DNA of 64,000 nt. It comes from Archegozetes longisetosus. Taxonomy: Eukaryota; Arthropoda; Arachnida; Sarcoptiformes; Trhypochthoniidae. The stretch lies in contig JAEMBT020000009.1 in the NCBI GenBank assembly GCA_018873245.2, forward strand, positions 12,683,112-12,747,111, read 5' to 3'. A model generated the notes under the pieces. That model made no database searches. It saw only the letters and a list, made by a program, of their open reading frames with translations, and had not been told where the DNA came from. Positions 12,480 to 24,800 of this stretch are shown here, one piece after another (position 1 is the first letter of the stretch; the number at the start of each line of letters is the position of its first letter). A program made the translations under genes and the position numbers.

Positions 12480-13700
12480 TATATTTTATATATTGATTGA
12501 ATTATAATTTTTCAGTTATTTGGTTTACAAAATGCTAGAATTCATTACGTGACAGACGACTATTCAATGAAAGCAGCTTTTGATAAAGATTGAATTTCTT
12601 GTGCTTCTCATAATCTTAATTTAGTTCAAAAACACACATTTGATGGCATACAAAATGAAGTCGAGTTTCAAACTGTTATCTAAATTCTCAGCAATTCTAA
12701 AGAATTAGTGATTTATGTCAAACAATCAGAGTATTTTCTGTTAGAATTATGTGATTTCATTCTATTAATATATTATTTAATTTTAGATTTCAAAATGAAT
12801 TTATGTCAACACTTAAGCAATGAACTGAAGTTCGATGGGATAGCAAACACGAAATGCTGCGATCGATAGCAGAAAACAATAAAAATTTAGTTTTAAAAGG
12901 AGAGAATAACAAAACAATTGAAGATCTAATCTCTGGAATTGAAGAAAATCTGTTGAAATAATTGGTATCTTTATTAAAATCATTTCATTCATTGAGAATC
13001 TCTTTATGCGAGGATACTTCTTCAACATTTCATTTGGTTTTGCAAACAAAGCAAAATCTACTCAAATTTTGTGCCCAAACTATAAATGATTGAGAGGTCA
13101 CTGTAAAGGTATCGAAAGTTTTTATAATTATATTTCAATTAATAAAATTTTTTAGATAAAGAGAAAGTTATTGCAAAATATTAATAAATATTACAAATTA
13201 AATGATTTGCATTTTGTGACAAAAAGGCTTTTCCCTTCTTGTAAGCATTTGAATAATTTGGCGACAAATGAAGAGAAATTAAAGGCTAAACAATTGCTTA
13301 TTATATGTGCGATAAAATTACTCTTCAAAATGAAATAACAACAACAATAACGGAAATAAAAAATTCTGTAGAAATTGACGAAAACTTAATGGATTTTATT
13401 GATATACCTTCTGACGAAAACAGTTTAAATAGTGGTCAAAATGAAATAGAAGAATTGCTTAATTACGAATTCAATTACAATCCTTCACCTCAAGACATTC
13501 CCGATTTCTAGGAAGCGAATAGAAAAAATTTGTCACGAGTTTACTTAATTTCTAAAGAACTATTATCGATACCTGCTTCAAATACGTCAAGTGAAAGAAA
13601 TTTCAGTTTTGCGGGTTTAACTTTGACTGATAGACGAAGCCATTTAGACCCATTTAAAGTTGATAATTTATTGTTTATTAGATCAATTATGACCTATAAT
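12480..13700 (+). pseudogene. Decayed hAT transposase
   Basis: Pieces of a hAT-superfamily transposase occur in different frames with many stops. They include a central part around 12785-12960 (TEVRWDSKHEML) and the C-terminal dimerisation region at 13530-13720, with IPASNTSSERNFSFAG and LTDRRSHL. This is the A/T-S-SER-FS signature and DRR-L tail of hATC domains. An acidic open segment at 13305-13511 lies between them in the expected place. No intact frame exists and no terminal repeats were delimited. Confidence 0.7.
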
Positions 13701-13759
13701 AGTAATGACAAGAATGTATATTTTTTCATTTATTTGGTTAAAATAAATTGAATTATTCA

Positions 13760-15891
13760 ATCGAATTTTCACTACGGGAAAATTGTGGGAATTGCGGGAA
13801 GGGACGGGACTGAATCTTCGCGGAAGCGGTACGAAACGAGAATCAAAATCTTTCAAAATTTGGGGCTCTAGTCACTATTCTAGTTTCGAACTGTTGGGTT
13901 TCCATTCATACTCGATAGTAATTACAAGAATTGGTTACTAGAAGTCAACAATTGTCCCAGTTTGAGGTCTGATTCATCCGTTGATAGTGCTGTGAAAAGT
14001 CAATTAAAGATATGTTTAACGTAAAAGGCTATCGAATACCTCCCCATTTGAAGAAGTTTGATAGCTGTGCAAACTTTGTTCGTCTTAATAAAGTTTTCAC
14101 AACTCAGTAATGAAGAGAAGATAAAAGTACGAACCAATCATCAGATCTGTTCATTTGTATTAAATTTAATAATTTTTTATTTTACTGAATTGATAGCATA
14201 AACAATACGAACACTCATTCAAGAACAATGCGTTAAACAAAGCTACTGTTGTTTCGCACCTGACCGATGATGACATTCGTTAGTCGATTGAATCTGAAGA
14301 TGAATTTCTAGAGCTGATAGATTTATTCGGTTGTTCCCTTCACCTAAAAGTGATGAGTATTTCAAATATTTTGATTATGTATTTCATTAAAATGTCTATT
14401 AGATCAATGGGAACAACGATATTGTAATAATAGAGATGAAGGTTTTCAAAATTGATATTTAGCCAAATCTGTCTAACCTGAACATATGGCTAAGTGGTTT
14501 TAGAAAGTCAATAACAATTGATCATGTTTTAATAGGATTTGATATTATTTTTAACCACTTAAGTGCAGTCAAGGCTTTACTGTGTGATGAAGTCATCGAT
14601 TAACACATTTTCTCTATTTTTGAAGGGATAAAATGATACGAAATTTGGTGAGCAATAGACAACATATATTTCATGATAATTGTCAGCCTAATCTTCATGT
14701 ATTGCTATTTTTATCTCTCGATATAATGCTATAAATTATTGACAAACTAGTTGCAAAACTTGATTGTTTAGCAGTAAATTTGTTGAGAAAACTGTGCAAT
14801 TAGTGATCACAATTTTGAACAAAATGTTTTGATAGACAACTAAACTCATTCTTAAGGCATTTAATAAACTGAAGTTCAATAAAGTTGCAAATTTTGTGTA
14901 ATTTTGTTATTATATACAGCAAAATCTGTCTAACTTTGGTCATACACTTAACTGATTTTTAAAGTATAACATAAAAATGTGCAGAGAAGCATGGCTTAAT
15001 TGTTCTTAACTTCTAAATACTTCTTCACTATACGTTTAGGAGACGCTAATGTAGAGTTAACTGCTATTAAAATTGAAATTAGTGTCACTTTATATCCATA
15101 AATACCGGATTGAGATTCAAGAATCTATAGAAATGAAATGATTTGGACCAAGATATACCTTATTGCATAGAAATTTGAAAGTTTTTGAAAATTGAAGTTA
15201 ACTTATTTAGTGTTATAATAGTACGAACCGAGCATAAGGTATGTTGATATAAAAAAATTCGGCATACTTTCATTAGATGTCTAAAAGATTTTGGTGCGAT
15301 AACTACAACTACATTTCAAATTATAGCACATTGACTGCGGACGTAATAACTTTTGAACACTCCGCCTTTGACAAGTGTTCCATTTAAACAAATTGGATGC
15401 GAAAATTCACAAAATGATTGTTCGAATGCAAAATGTTTCTTTTTAAACCATTTATGATATAAGAAAAAGATGGCGCAAAAAATTTTAAGAGAAGCGAGTG
15501 TTAATTTCCAACGTGATCTTGATTGGCTCATATTTTTAAGCCTGATTCAGATGAAAATTTCGTCTGAAACAGCAATCAAGAATAAATTGGAAAAGATAAA
15601 ATATTTAACAGTCAATTAATTGATAGAAAAAACTCACGAAATTAGACTTCGGTTCAGCAACTTATATATAAGTCATATTGTAGAAAGTGTGCACAATCAA
15701 TTTCTAAAGTCTATTAATTGTTGTGGTTACACAATTCAATTATGTTAACTTCATTGTATTAAAACTTAGTATCTAATTAACTTGTAATCAAAATTGAAAT
15801 CAATTTGAATCGAAATTTTCCAAGTTATGAACGAAAAGATTTCGCAGATTACTATGCAATAAAGTGCGTTCATAGTTCAGTTAAATAAAAT
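13760..15891. other. AT-rich stretch without an identified gene
   Basis: Only short, unrecognised open frames are present, such as 15316-15531 (-). The motif AAATCTGTCTAAC appears twice in direct orientation (near 14465 and 14926) but defines no element. Nothing else is supported. Confidence 0.4.
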
Positions 15892-16686
15892 ACAATCTGG
15901 CGATTGTCGGAGTACGACTTGAACGCTCAAGTCTGATACGCATAATGAGCTTTTACATAGGCAGGAACACCGAATATAGAGAAAACCCTGTTTTCAACTG
16001 ATTTTCTAACACTGAGTTCCTACTAAGCAATCCCTGAAATCATTGATTGCTATCATCCCAAAGGGTTATCAATAATTTTACGATCAAATAAATTGGAAGA
16101 AAATTCTAAATCCATATGAATGACCTTATGAATTCATCTCATTAATATAAAGTTTTGACTCAAATGTTTTAATTTTTCGTGACAAAATATTCAATTTACT
16201 TTACATTTTACAATAATATTTTACACAAGAAATGTTTCATCAAATTAATCAACGAATAAATCTATGGATGAGATTTCAGCCTGATTCATAAGATTCTATA
16301 CTACTAATTGAATTTTAGGATCAAGTGGGATTTCACCGCATAAAAATTGATCATAAAATCATCCACTTCTCAACCTATGTTTCAAAAATCTGTTTCAATA
16401 AGTAAAATCAAGCTGTTTGAACAGTAGCATTTTTTATAAGTTACACTCGATTAAATTAAATTGTTAAAATAAATATAACACTTTCTTGTATCATAACCTC
16501 GAGTTAAATACAGCTACAGTTTTACTAATCAATGATAACCTAATGAATGAGACTCAGTTTATTTCAGGAATATTGCAGAAAAATGGTATCTGAAAACAGT
16601 TTTTCTCTATTTTCGGCGTTCCTGCCTATGTAAAAACTCATTATGCGTATTAGACTTCGGCATTCAAGCCGGCAATCGCGATTGTC
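15892..16686. mobile_element. Foldback element with arms of about 100 bp
   Basis: The two ends are inverted copies. TACGCATAATGAG and TTTACATAGGCAGGAAC in the left end recur in reverse complement in the right end, and each is followed by a stretch resembling AATAGAGAAAA. About 590 bp of noncoding DNA lies between them. The superfamily is unknown, as no clear target duplication was seen. Confidence 0.7.
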
Positions 16687-17264
16687 TTCATTTAAACTTA
16701 TTATTTGACTTAATATTCATTAAGTTTCAGATTAAAATTGATTCAATTGATAAGAATCAAATATTGATTGATTTGCTCTTCAAATGGTTCAAAATATATG
16801 AATCACTCTCTTAAACAAAGCGTTTAGTCAAATAGATTCTTTGTCATTAATAAGTTATGGGGTCAAATCAACAAAACACGATAAGCTCGTGTCTCGTTTA
16901 CTGGCTATTAATCAGTGCTCGTTAGGAATCAAGTATTCAGAGCAACCATTTAATGTTCATAAAAGTTTAACGAAAAGTTTATTAAACAAATGTTTCACTT
17001 AAACCAAAATGTGGATAATTTCTCGACTGAGGGACTCGAACGTTTTACTCTTTAGTTTCATATGCAAAAAACTTGAACAATAAAAAACAGCATCAGGTGT
17101 AATCCATACTTCAAAATATAGAATGAACTCTTTACGATTTTAAATTACATTTGCTCGAAAACTATACTATATATTCCCGTCGTTTAGTGTAAATTTGAAG
17201 AGCATATCGTAACTTAAATTATATTTTTTAAAATTGAAAAATGCTATCTGTAAATACATATCGT

Positions 17265-17710
17265 TTAATTATTGAAGATCGCGTCAAAATTGTCAGATTA
17301 TATTCAAAAGCAGAGGAAAATACTTCGGATAGAGTTTTGGCCAGATTTTCACCAATTGTTTAATGATAAGCATATGTGGTTCCAACAAGATGGGTCCCAC
17401 CTCATTATGATCTCAGAGTCAGGGAATTTTTCGTTTAAAAATTCCCTAACTCTTGGATTGGAAGTCGAAATCCTGCTGAATGGTCGCCAAGATCTTGCGA
17501 CTTAACTGTCCCTGACTTTTCTCTATTGAGGGTAATTAAAGACAAAGTTTATACCACTAAACCACGGGATATAGAAGAACTGAAAACACGAATTAGGGCG
17601 GAAATTGAAAATATTGCAATAGAAACATGTCAACGTGTGTGTCAATCTGTGTCTGATCGCCTTAAAGAGTATATAGCAAACAATGGAAAGCAAGTTATTC
17701 GTTGGTAAAA
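17265..17710 (+). pseudogene. Mariner-type transposase remnant, internally deleted
   Basis: An N-terminal piece (IEDRVKIVRLYSKAEE) is joined directly to the catalytic-core piece (WFQQDGSHL, where the second Asp should lie). The C-terminal part follows at 17526-17708, with KTRIRAEIENI and the end NNGKQVIRW. The middle of the gene is missing and frames shift between pieces. A second copy near 62.9-64.0 kb has the same deletion, so this is a non-autonomous family and not two independent accidents. Confidence 0.75.
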
Positions 17711-17889
17711 TTTTAATATTGCATTAAATGGTTGATTCCATTTTCCGATTGTAGTCATACATTCATGATATTTCATTCTTATGCAATAAATTTTCAAGGT
17801 CGTGAAGTTTTAAAATGCCTACTCTGTATATTTCAGATCTTTTGACAGAAATAATAGACATCAAGAACCAAACTATTTATTTCGAATTA

Positions 17890-17895
17890 CAGGAA
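17890..17895. repeat. Left 6 bp target duplication of the Polinton
   Basis: CAGGAA lies directly before the left terminal repeat and recurs exactly at 33805-33810. Six-base duplications are characteristic of Polinton integration by the retroviral-type integrase. Confidence 0.93.
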
Positions 17896-18198
17896 AGTAG
17901 TAGATATGTGCTTCTGGACTGGAGCGCTCTAGACCTGAGAGGGGATTCTAGACCTGAATACTCTATACTTGAGAGAGATGCCTAAAGCTTCTTCAAGGCT
18001 ATAATTGAGTTGACAATACTGTCTATTCATAAAATTGATATAAAATTAGCTCAATTGTTAATCATTTTATTTTCCCCGAAATCAATGCATTTACAAGATT
18101 TTTTATTAACAATTCATTATTATTTTTATCAAATGAGAATAGAGATAGAAAATCGCAGTAAGAATAACCCAATAGTCTTAGTTTTACATAAAGAACAC
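17896..18198 (+). repeat. Left terminal inverted repeat
   Basis: 303 bp, the reverse complement of 33503-33804. Differences are one extra G near 17941 and two substitutions. Because the right repeat overlaps the protease gene, this copy contains an unused reverse-strand copy of the protease C-terminal coding sequence. Confidence 0.95.
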
Positions 18199-18515
18199 TA
18201 ACACAGTTTTACTCATTCATAATAGTGTTTGCACGTTATATAATGCGTGTTATGTATTTTATATAGTATCGTGTTCTATATTGCTATATAGTGTGCTATA
18301 TAATGTTGTATTTTGTATTACTATATAATTCTGTGCGTATAACGTGCAATAAGTAGTACATTCCTATGTAACATGATACCAAAACATAAAAGAGTGGTGT
18401 CCCGAGTCCTTATTACAGTAATGCTAAAAGTGAAACTTTGCGCAATAATGTAAATAAACAAATCTTTTTGGAGTACAACTGAATATCAACTCTGTTTAGC
18501 CACTTTGTTTTTAAG
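18199..18515 (+). promoter_or_regulatory. Leader between left repeat and first gene, with AT palindrome
   Basis: An 11 bp inverted repeat, TGCACGTTATA (18230-18240) and its complement (18338-18348), encloses about 100 bp rich in TATATAG strings. No gene fits here. The position, between the terminal repeat and the first gene, suits a promoter or replication-related site, but this is inferred from position only. Confidence 0.4.
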
Positions 18516-19722
18516 ATGGCTGCAAGACAGGTGGATCTGAAGAAAAGTTACATCAAGAAGCTACACGACGCATTTGCTGCATCCAAGGGAAAAATGGACA
18601 TGATGGCGGACCGCATCAAGTCAATACGTAAGAACTGGAGTAAGTACATTATTTAATGCTTTTTTAAAGAAAATCTTTCTAATCCTTTTTTTTCTTTTTT
18701 TCAGAAATCATGTACGAAGAAATGGAAAGCCTGTGGCCTGAAGGACTGGATGGTTGGATGCCAGACGAGGAGAGGCTGAGAAAATGTCTTTTCACGACGG
18801 CTCTCCCGGAACCACATGGAGCTGCAACTGAGGATTTGACGGTAAGTTCAAGTCTTTTCTTATTTTTCTCAAAACTTTTCAAATTAATTTTTGTTTATGT
18901 AATTTTTCTAAGAAAAACAAACGATTGAAAGGGAGCTCAGGGAAGCGGAAACTTCAGAGCTCCGAAGAAGGAAGAACAAAAAGAAACAACTTCCTCTAAG
19001 AGAAAATAAAAAAACAACAAGCTTGGGAAACAGAGAATCTGTTTCAACTGATGGAACAGCTGGCCATTTGAGTCTTGGCGGAGACGGAAGCGACGAACTC
19101 TCGTCAACTGGTAAAACAATACTTCATTTCTTGTTTTAACTATTCAAAATACTAATTCATCTACTTCTTTAGCAGGTTTGGCCAATCAGCGCGGAACAGC
19201 TGACCATTCTAGTCTCGGCGGAGACGGAAGCGACGAACTCGCTTCAAATGGTAAAACAACACTTTTATTCTTGTTTTAACTATTCAAAATACTAATTCTT
19301 CTACTTCTTTAGCAGGTTTGGCCAATCAGCGCGGAACAGCTGGCCATTTGAGTCTCGGCGGAGACGGAAGCGACGAACTCGCGTCAACAGGTAAAAAAAT
19401 ACTTCAATTCTTGTTTTAACTATTCATAACACTAATTCTTTTGTTTTTTTGTATAGATCCCACTAATTCTTCAATTAAACCAATCAATTCTTTGGTTAAA
19501 GTTTCCGGGAATAAAAGATCGCCAAGTTCTCTTCTCTTGCCAGAGCCAAGAATCATCAAAAAGTTTAAGGGCAAACAGAAGCAAATTATTACAAGCGATC
19601 GCCAGAACTTAACTTTAAGCATCAATCCGATTTCATTACTTCTAATGCAACAACTTTTTGCGACCGGAAATCTCGACATCAGTTCTTTGGTCAATCGTGA
19701 AGATGTGGTCGATGACGAATAA
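18516..19722 (+). CDS. Spliced Polinton protein of unknown function with a repeated exon
   Basis: Six exons join in frame: 18516-18639, 18705-18841, 18936-19110, 19176-19250, 19316-19390 and 19457-19722, giving 283 aa. Introns are 65-94 bp with GT-AG ends. The N-terminal 87 residues are mixed-charge and helical-looking, with several Trp (KNW, LWPEG, GWMPDEE). The middle has an Arg/Lys-rich stretch (RRRKNKKK, likely nuclear localisation). Three copies of a module containing LGGDGSDEL follow, and the tail is rich in hydrophobic and acidic residues, ending VVDDE. Exons 4 and 5 are both exactly 75 bp, bounded by phase-1 introns, so the module can multiply without frame loss. I do not recognise the family; a DNA-binding or regulatory early protein is possible. 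The acceptor of exon 3 is the least certain junction. Confidence 0.7.
19111..19390 (+). repeat. Tandem duplication of a 140 bp intron-exon unit
   Basis: Two adjacent 140 bp units, each a 65 bp intron plus a 75 bp exon, are nearly identical. The preceding exon end (19050-19110) and the following intron (19391-19456) are related too. Each exon encodes a 25-residue module starting GLANQRGTA. This is recent tandem duplication inside the first Polinton gene. Confidence 0.9.
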
Positions 19723-20214
19723 TTTTTTTTATTTTATACCAGAAATTTTTTTATTTTGCATATCTATTAAAAATTTTTTTAAAATAAGAAAAAAATGATA
19801 AAAGTATAAAAAGCAAAAAAAATCTAAAATGATAAAAAGAAAAAAAAATCAAAAAATTTTTTAAAAAACTACAAAAAGAGAAAAAATTATATTAATCAAT
19901 TTTATAAAAAATATCGTTTTTTAAAAATAATTTTATAATATTTTTTATACAATATTCCAATTTCATATTAATTTTTATTCATTATATTAATAATTTTATA
20001 TTAATTTAATCAATTTATCTAATATTTTAATAACAATTTCAATAAAGTTTTTTAGTATACCCCTTTAAAATGTATTCGTCCTAGATTTTGCGCAGATCTT
20101 AGATTCTGGTTTAGATTCTAGATTGAAGTTGCAGTTTTGTAAATTATTTGTATTGTTCATATAATACATTTGACTTGCCGAGATTGGTTCTTCTTCTTCT
20201 AAAGTCTTTACTCG
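19723..20214 (+). other. Very AT-rich intergenic DNA
   Basis: Runs of A and T with little complexity follow the first gene (19725-20050), probably holding its polyadenylation signals and the promoter of the next gene. No open frame is supported. Confidence 0.5.
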
Positions 20215-21594
20215 ATGGCAAACTCGAAATCTTCTAAACCTTTTGAGGTATGATTTTTCTTATATACATTTTATTTTAAAGAATTCTATTCTATTCTATT
20301 CTATTACTTTTTAAATGTTTTATTCATATAAGACGTGACGTCTTTTTCATATTTAAGTTGAATCTTCAAATCTTCAGTTTTGTTTCATTCATATAAAATA
20401 TGACGCTATTTCACATTTGAATTATGCATTAATTTTCTGTATACTTTTTTATTTCATTTTAACAAGTTTCACTTGATAAAAATCATTAATCGAAATCTGT
20501 TTAATTGTATGTATTCAAATATTTTCTTATTACGAGTCATATTTCTTTAAATGTTCTGAAAATATATAGATTTTAGTTTCAATGTCTCAGTATTAGTAAA
20601 TCTTAGTTTAGTTTAACACTATTATTCCAAAACTAATCATAATCTTTAAACTTTCTATTGCAATACGATTAATTTCGATTATGATGATGATTAGAGTGAA
20701 ACAATCATCTCGTTTCAATTGAGCTACATTTTGAGAGATGCGAATAGATCACTGCACGCGGCTGTTGTCAGAAATCCATGGAAGACTCCGGAAGGCAGTA
20801 CTTACAATTTCATAAGGATGGAATTCAGACTTAATCGCGGCGAAAATGCAAATCCAATTACTGTTTCTCTTACTCCAACTCAATTTCAGTGGATAATGCA
20901 TCAAATTGAGAAACGTTCAATTTCTCAGGAAATTCCAGGTGAAAAAGAAGGCAAATACATCTGCTTCGAACGACCCAGTAATATCCATCAAAGCATTGTC
21001 GTAAGCATAATTGATCGAAATGCTAAATTTGGTATCTTGATCGATGAACAAGAACAAGGCATGCTTCAGCATTTTGCCAAAATTCTTATATTCGTAATGG
21101 AATACCAATCAGCTAAAGATGAGAAAATGCAAGAATTGGTGAAGTTAATCTACTCTTCAGTCGTGGCAGAAAAAGTCAGAATGATTATTAAGCAAAGATG
21201 TAACGGATGTAAAGAAGAAAGTCTTGTTTATGACGAGCATGATTGCAAGAAAGAACTTGTGGAGGAGGAGTTGCTTGATCTGTTGATGCAAAATCTGAAC
21301 AACAGCGAAGCGAAAAAATGTTTTAACGAATTGTTTGAGTATTACTCTAAACTACTAAACCTTAATGAAGTTCTTGGTCAGGAGGCAAAATATAAGCTAC
21401 TTCCGACTATGATCGAAAAGCCTGAACAACTACTCGATGCCGTGAAACAAAGCTATGGATTTAAAGATCCAACTTGGAAATCTAAGGTCATTGGATGCCT
21501 GAATCAAAGGAAACGAGAATTGGATGAATTTGAGGCACTTTCCAGATGTGTAGAAGAAGAAGAAGAACCGAATGAGAAGCGTCCTCGCATTTAA
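20215..21594 (+). CDS. Spliced Polinton protein with CxxC...HxC motif, function unknown
   Basis: A short first exon, 20215-20247 (MANSKSSKPFE), is joined in phase 0 to 20695-21594, giving 310 aa. The 447 bp intron has GT-AG ends. Residues about 20-145 look like a beta-rich domain (SYILRDANRSLHAAV, FIRMEFRLNRG). Further on there is C-x2-C-x9-H-x-C (CNGC...HDC), a possible zinc site, followed by helices and a very acidic then basic tail (EEEEEPNEKRPRI). It lies directly upstream of the polymerase gene, so a role in replication, for example a single-strand DNA-binding or accessory protein, is a guess from context. The reading frame is intact. The first exon is predicted only from splice sites and phase; without it translation could begin further downstream. 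Confidence 0.7.
20280..20306 (+). repeat. (TTCTA)n microsatellite in an intron
   Basis: About five tandem copies of TTCTA or TCTAT lie within the intron of the zinc-motif gene. Nearby, two similar strings containing ATTCATATAA and TGACG are spaced about 65 bp apart. Confidence 0.7.
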
Positions 21595-21878
21595 GTTGAA
21601 TGAATTCATTGGAGAAGCATTTTGAAAAATTAATTTTATCTCTTATGATTAGTTCATAATTTTTATATTCAGAACATTATATCAATTGATTTTCTATTCC
21701 TTATCAATTATAATTTTATTAGTATATTCGATTAGATTAGAAAGCATTTTTAATGATTAAATAAAAAATATATTAAACACTGCTTCATGTACGCCTTTAA
21801 ATATAACTCGAATGCGCATGTGTGGTCTACCACTCGGTTCACCGTATTGTCGGTTAGAATTGTAAGTCATTTTGAAAA
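21595..21878 (+). other. Intergenic region before polymerase
   Basis: 284 bp of AT-rich DNA with no open frame. It should hold the terminator of the preceding gene and the promoter of the polymerase gene. Confidence 0.5.
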
Positions 21879-24800
21879 ATGTCTTTGCCGGGTGAATTTC
21901 GTATAGACTGGGAAATAATTGATAGATATGAAGGTTTCAGTCGTAGATTCGGAATGAAAACTTATAATGCTAAAGTTAAATGTACTTACAATACTGGAAA
22001 TAATGAAATAAACATTGAAAGTGTTATAATTCAATTGGAAATTACTTTGAATTCTATTATACATCGACTACTGAGAGCGGCAAAAGACGACGACTATGTT
22101 CGAATTGCGCTTCGCAATCAGCCTCTCGACTACGATATCTTCACACCTTTCAGAAGGATACAAGATTTTACAAGTGAAACTCTTTTGAATGAAATCATAA
22201 AAGTCTGTCAAAAAGAGATTTTCTGATGAACGGTTTGATAGAAGTTGACATAATACATGTTCGACAAAACGGAGTTGGCGGATCAAGAAATAGATATAAC
22301 TTGATCAATATTGGGAAGTGGAGACAAAATTCTAAAAAACTTGTTCAAACAGTTAGTGATGGTTATTGTGTTGCGCGCTCAGTTGTTGTTGCTAAAGCAT
22401 ATGAAGACGGTATCAAAGGTTTAGAATGGAGAAGAATTAGAGCTGATTTGAGACAAATTCAGTATAAAAGAGCTGTAGAATTGTGTAAAAAAGCTGAGGT
22501 GACTGTCACAGATACTGGCGTGAAGTTTGAAGATTTCAGTAAGTTTCAAAATGTTTTATCGCCCGAATACCAACTTGTAGTTGTGACAGCATCAAAATCT
22601 TATTATTATGTTGGACCTCAAGCAGAAAAGCAACTTTATCTGTTCATGTCGGAAAATCATTGTGATGCACTATTGAGCATTAGGGCTTTTCTTGGTTGCG
22701 ATCATTTCTGCAAAAAGTGTTTGAAGGGTTTCACTGGTAGAACGAGTCACTGTTGCGACGGAATATGCAAATACTGTTATGATACAAATCAATGTAGAAC
22801 TGAGTGACACTAGTTAGGTGCAATGAATGCAACCGAGAATTCGCAAATGAAGTCTGCTTCAAAAAGCATAAGGATAAAACGAAAATTTGTCCTAAAATAT
22901 GGAAGTGCAGTCATTGTTCAAAAACTTTAAAAACAAAAGTTCATCACTGTGGGAAGTACAAGTGCCGGATTTGTAAAGTTCTGGTTCCTTTTTCTGGACA
23001 TCATTGTTTCATTATGTCGAACGACAAGATCAAAATAATGAAAGAAGATCAGTTACCCAAGATTTTTATATTTTACGATTTCGAGAGCCAACAAATACCA
23101 CAGAAAATGAATGAGTATATACACAAACCAAATTTATGTGTCGTCAACGTTACCTGTGACGAGTGTTGGGACCCAGAATCGAGAGATAGAAAGAATATTT
23201 GGTGTCAATTCTGTGGCAAAAAGGAATATGTGTTCAAAGGATCGAATACTGTGAGAGATTTCAACATATTCATTTTTGAAACTTATGCTAATTTTGTCAA
23301 AGAGAAAAAGATGTACATGAAACTGAAATCAGACATTAAAATATATGTAATTGCTCATAACAGTAGAGGATACGATTCTCAATTTATACTAAAATATTGT
23401 GTGAACAATAGAATGACTCCTAGTGTAATAAGGAAAGGAACTAAAATTCTCTCAATGAGAATTAAAAACAAAGTTTATAGATTCGCTCTCATTTCTACCG
23501 ATGCCTCTCAGGAAACTTCCTCAGACTTTTGGTTTGGAATCTCAAGTAGAAAAAGGAGTTTTTCCGTTTTACTTCAATAAGCCTGGTAACGAAAATTATG
23601 TTGGTGAATGGCCGGCAATCGAGTATTATGATGCTGATTACATGATCGAAAAAGAAAGAGAAAAATTTCTTGAATGGTACGATGAGCAAAAACAAAGAAT
23701 TCAAATTCGATTCGGAAATATTAAAATATTGCAAATCCGATGATATATTAATGAGATGTATGATGACATTTAGACAGATATTCCAAAGTGTGTCAGAAAT
23801 CGATCCACTTTGTCGTTCAATAACGATTGCTCAGAGCTGTATGGAAGTATTCAAGACTAATTATCTCAAACCAAATCAGATAGCTATTTATCCTCCTAAT
23901 GGATATGAACCTAGAAGAAAGTCGTCATATGTAGGAAGTGCATGGCTCGATTATGTAGAACAAACTTAGAAGGTTTTTATCAGACGAGAAATAAAAATTA
24001 GCAGATATTACGTCGACGGATTAATTGAAGATCACAAGAAGATATTTGAATTTTACGGAGATTTGTGGCATGGATGTAGAGAATGTTATCCAACGAAGCG
24101 ATCAACTATACACAACCCTTTCAATGGTCTTTCAATGGAATATTTATACCAACAGCTCGAGCAGAAAGAAGAGTACTTGAAGACCCGAGGCTATCAACTG
24201 ATAACTATGTGGGAATGCAAATTGAAATCAATGAGAAAGAAAGATAAGGCTTTGGATAATTTTTTCATTGATCATGTCAATCATTTGAAGGATAAAAAGC
24301 AGAGACCACCATTAGATCCTCGAGATAGCTTTTTCGGAGGTCGATGTAACGCATCAAAATTATATCATTGTTGCGATGGAGATGAAAAAATATTTTATAT
24401 GGATTTTACTTCTCTTTACCCATACGTTGTAAAGAGAAAAAGTATCCTATTGGTCATCCAATTAGAATAGTCAAAGATTTCGATACGAATATTTCCCATT
24501 ATGATGGTTTTATATTCTGCAAAATTTTACCGCCAACCAATCTATATTTCGCTGTTTTACCGGTCCGATTGAGAAATAGATTAATGTTTCCCTTGTGCTA
24601 CAAATGTGCTCAGACAGAAAAATTGGACAAGTGCGATCATAGCGATGATGAAAGAAGTATAGTAGGCACATGGACTACAATGGAAATAAAGAAATCTTTG
24701 GAGAAAAATTATAAAATTATAGAAGTCTATGAAGTCTGGCATTTTCCTGAGCTAAAGCCTCAGAATCTAAATGATACTGGCCTATTCACAGACTTCATAA

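Noticed and set aside
18010..18201. Open frame repeated at 33452-33691 on the other strand
   Set aside because: This is the Polinton terminal repeat read in the direction opposite to the protease gene, not a gene.
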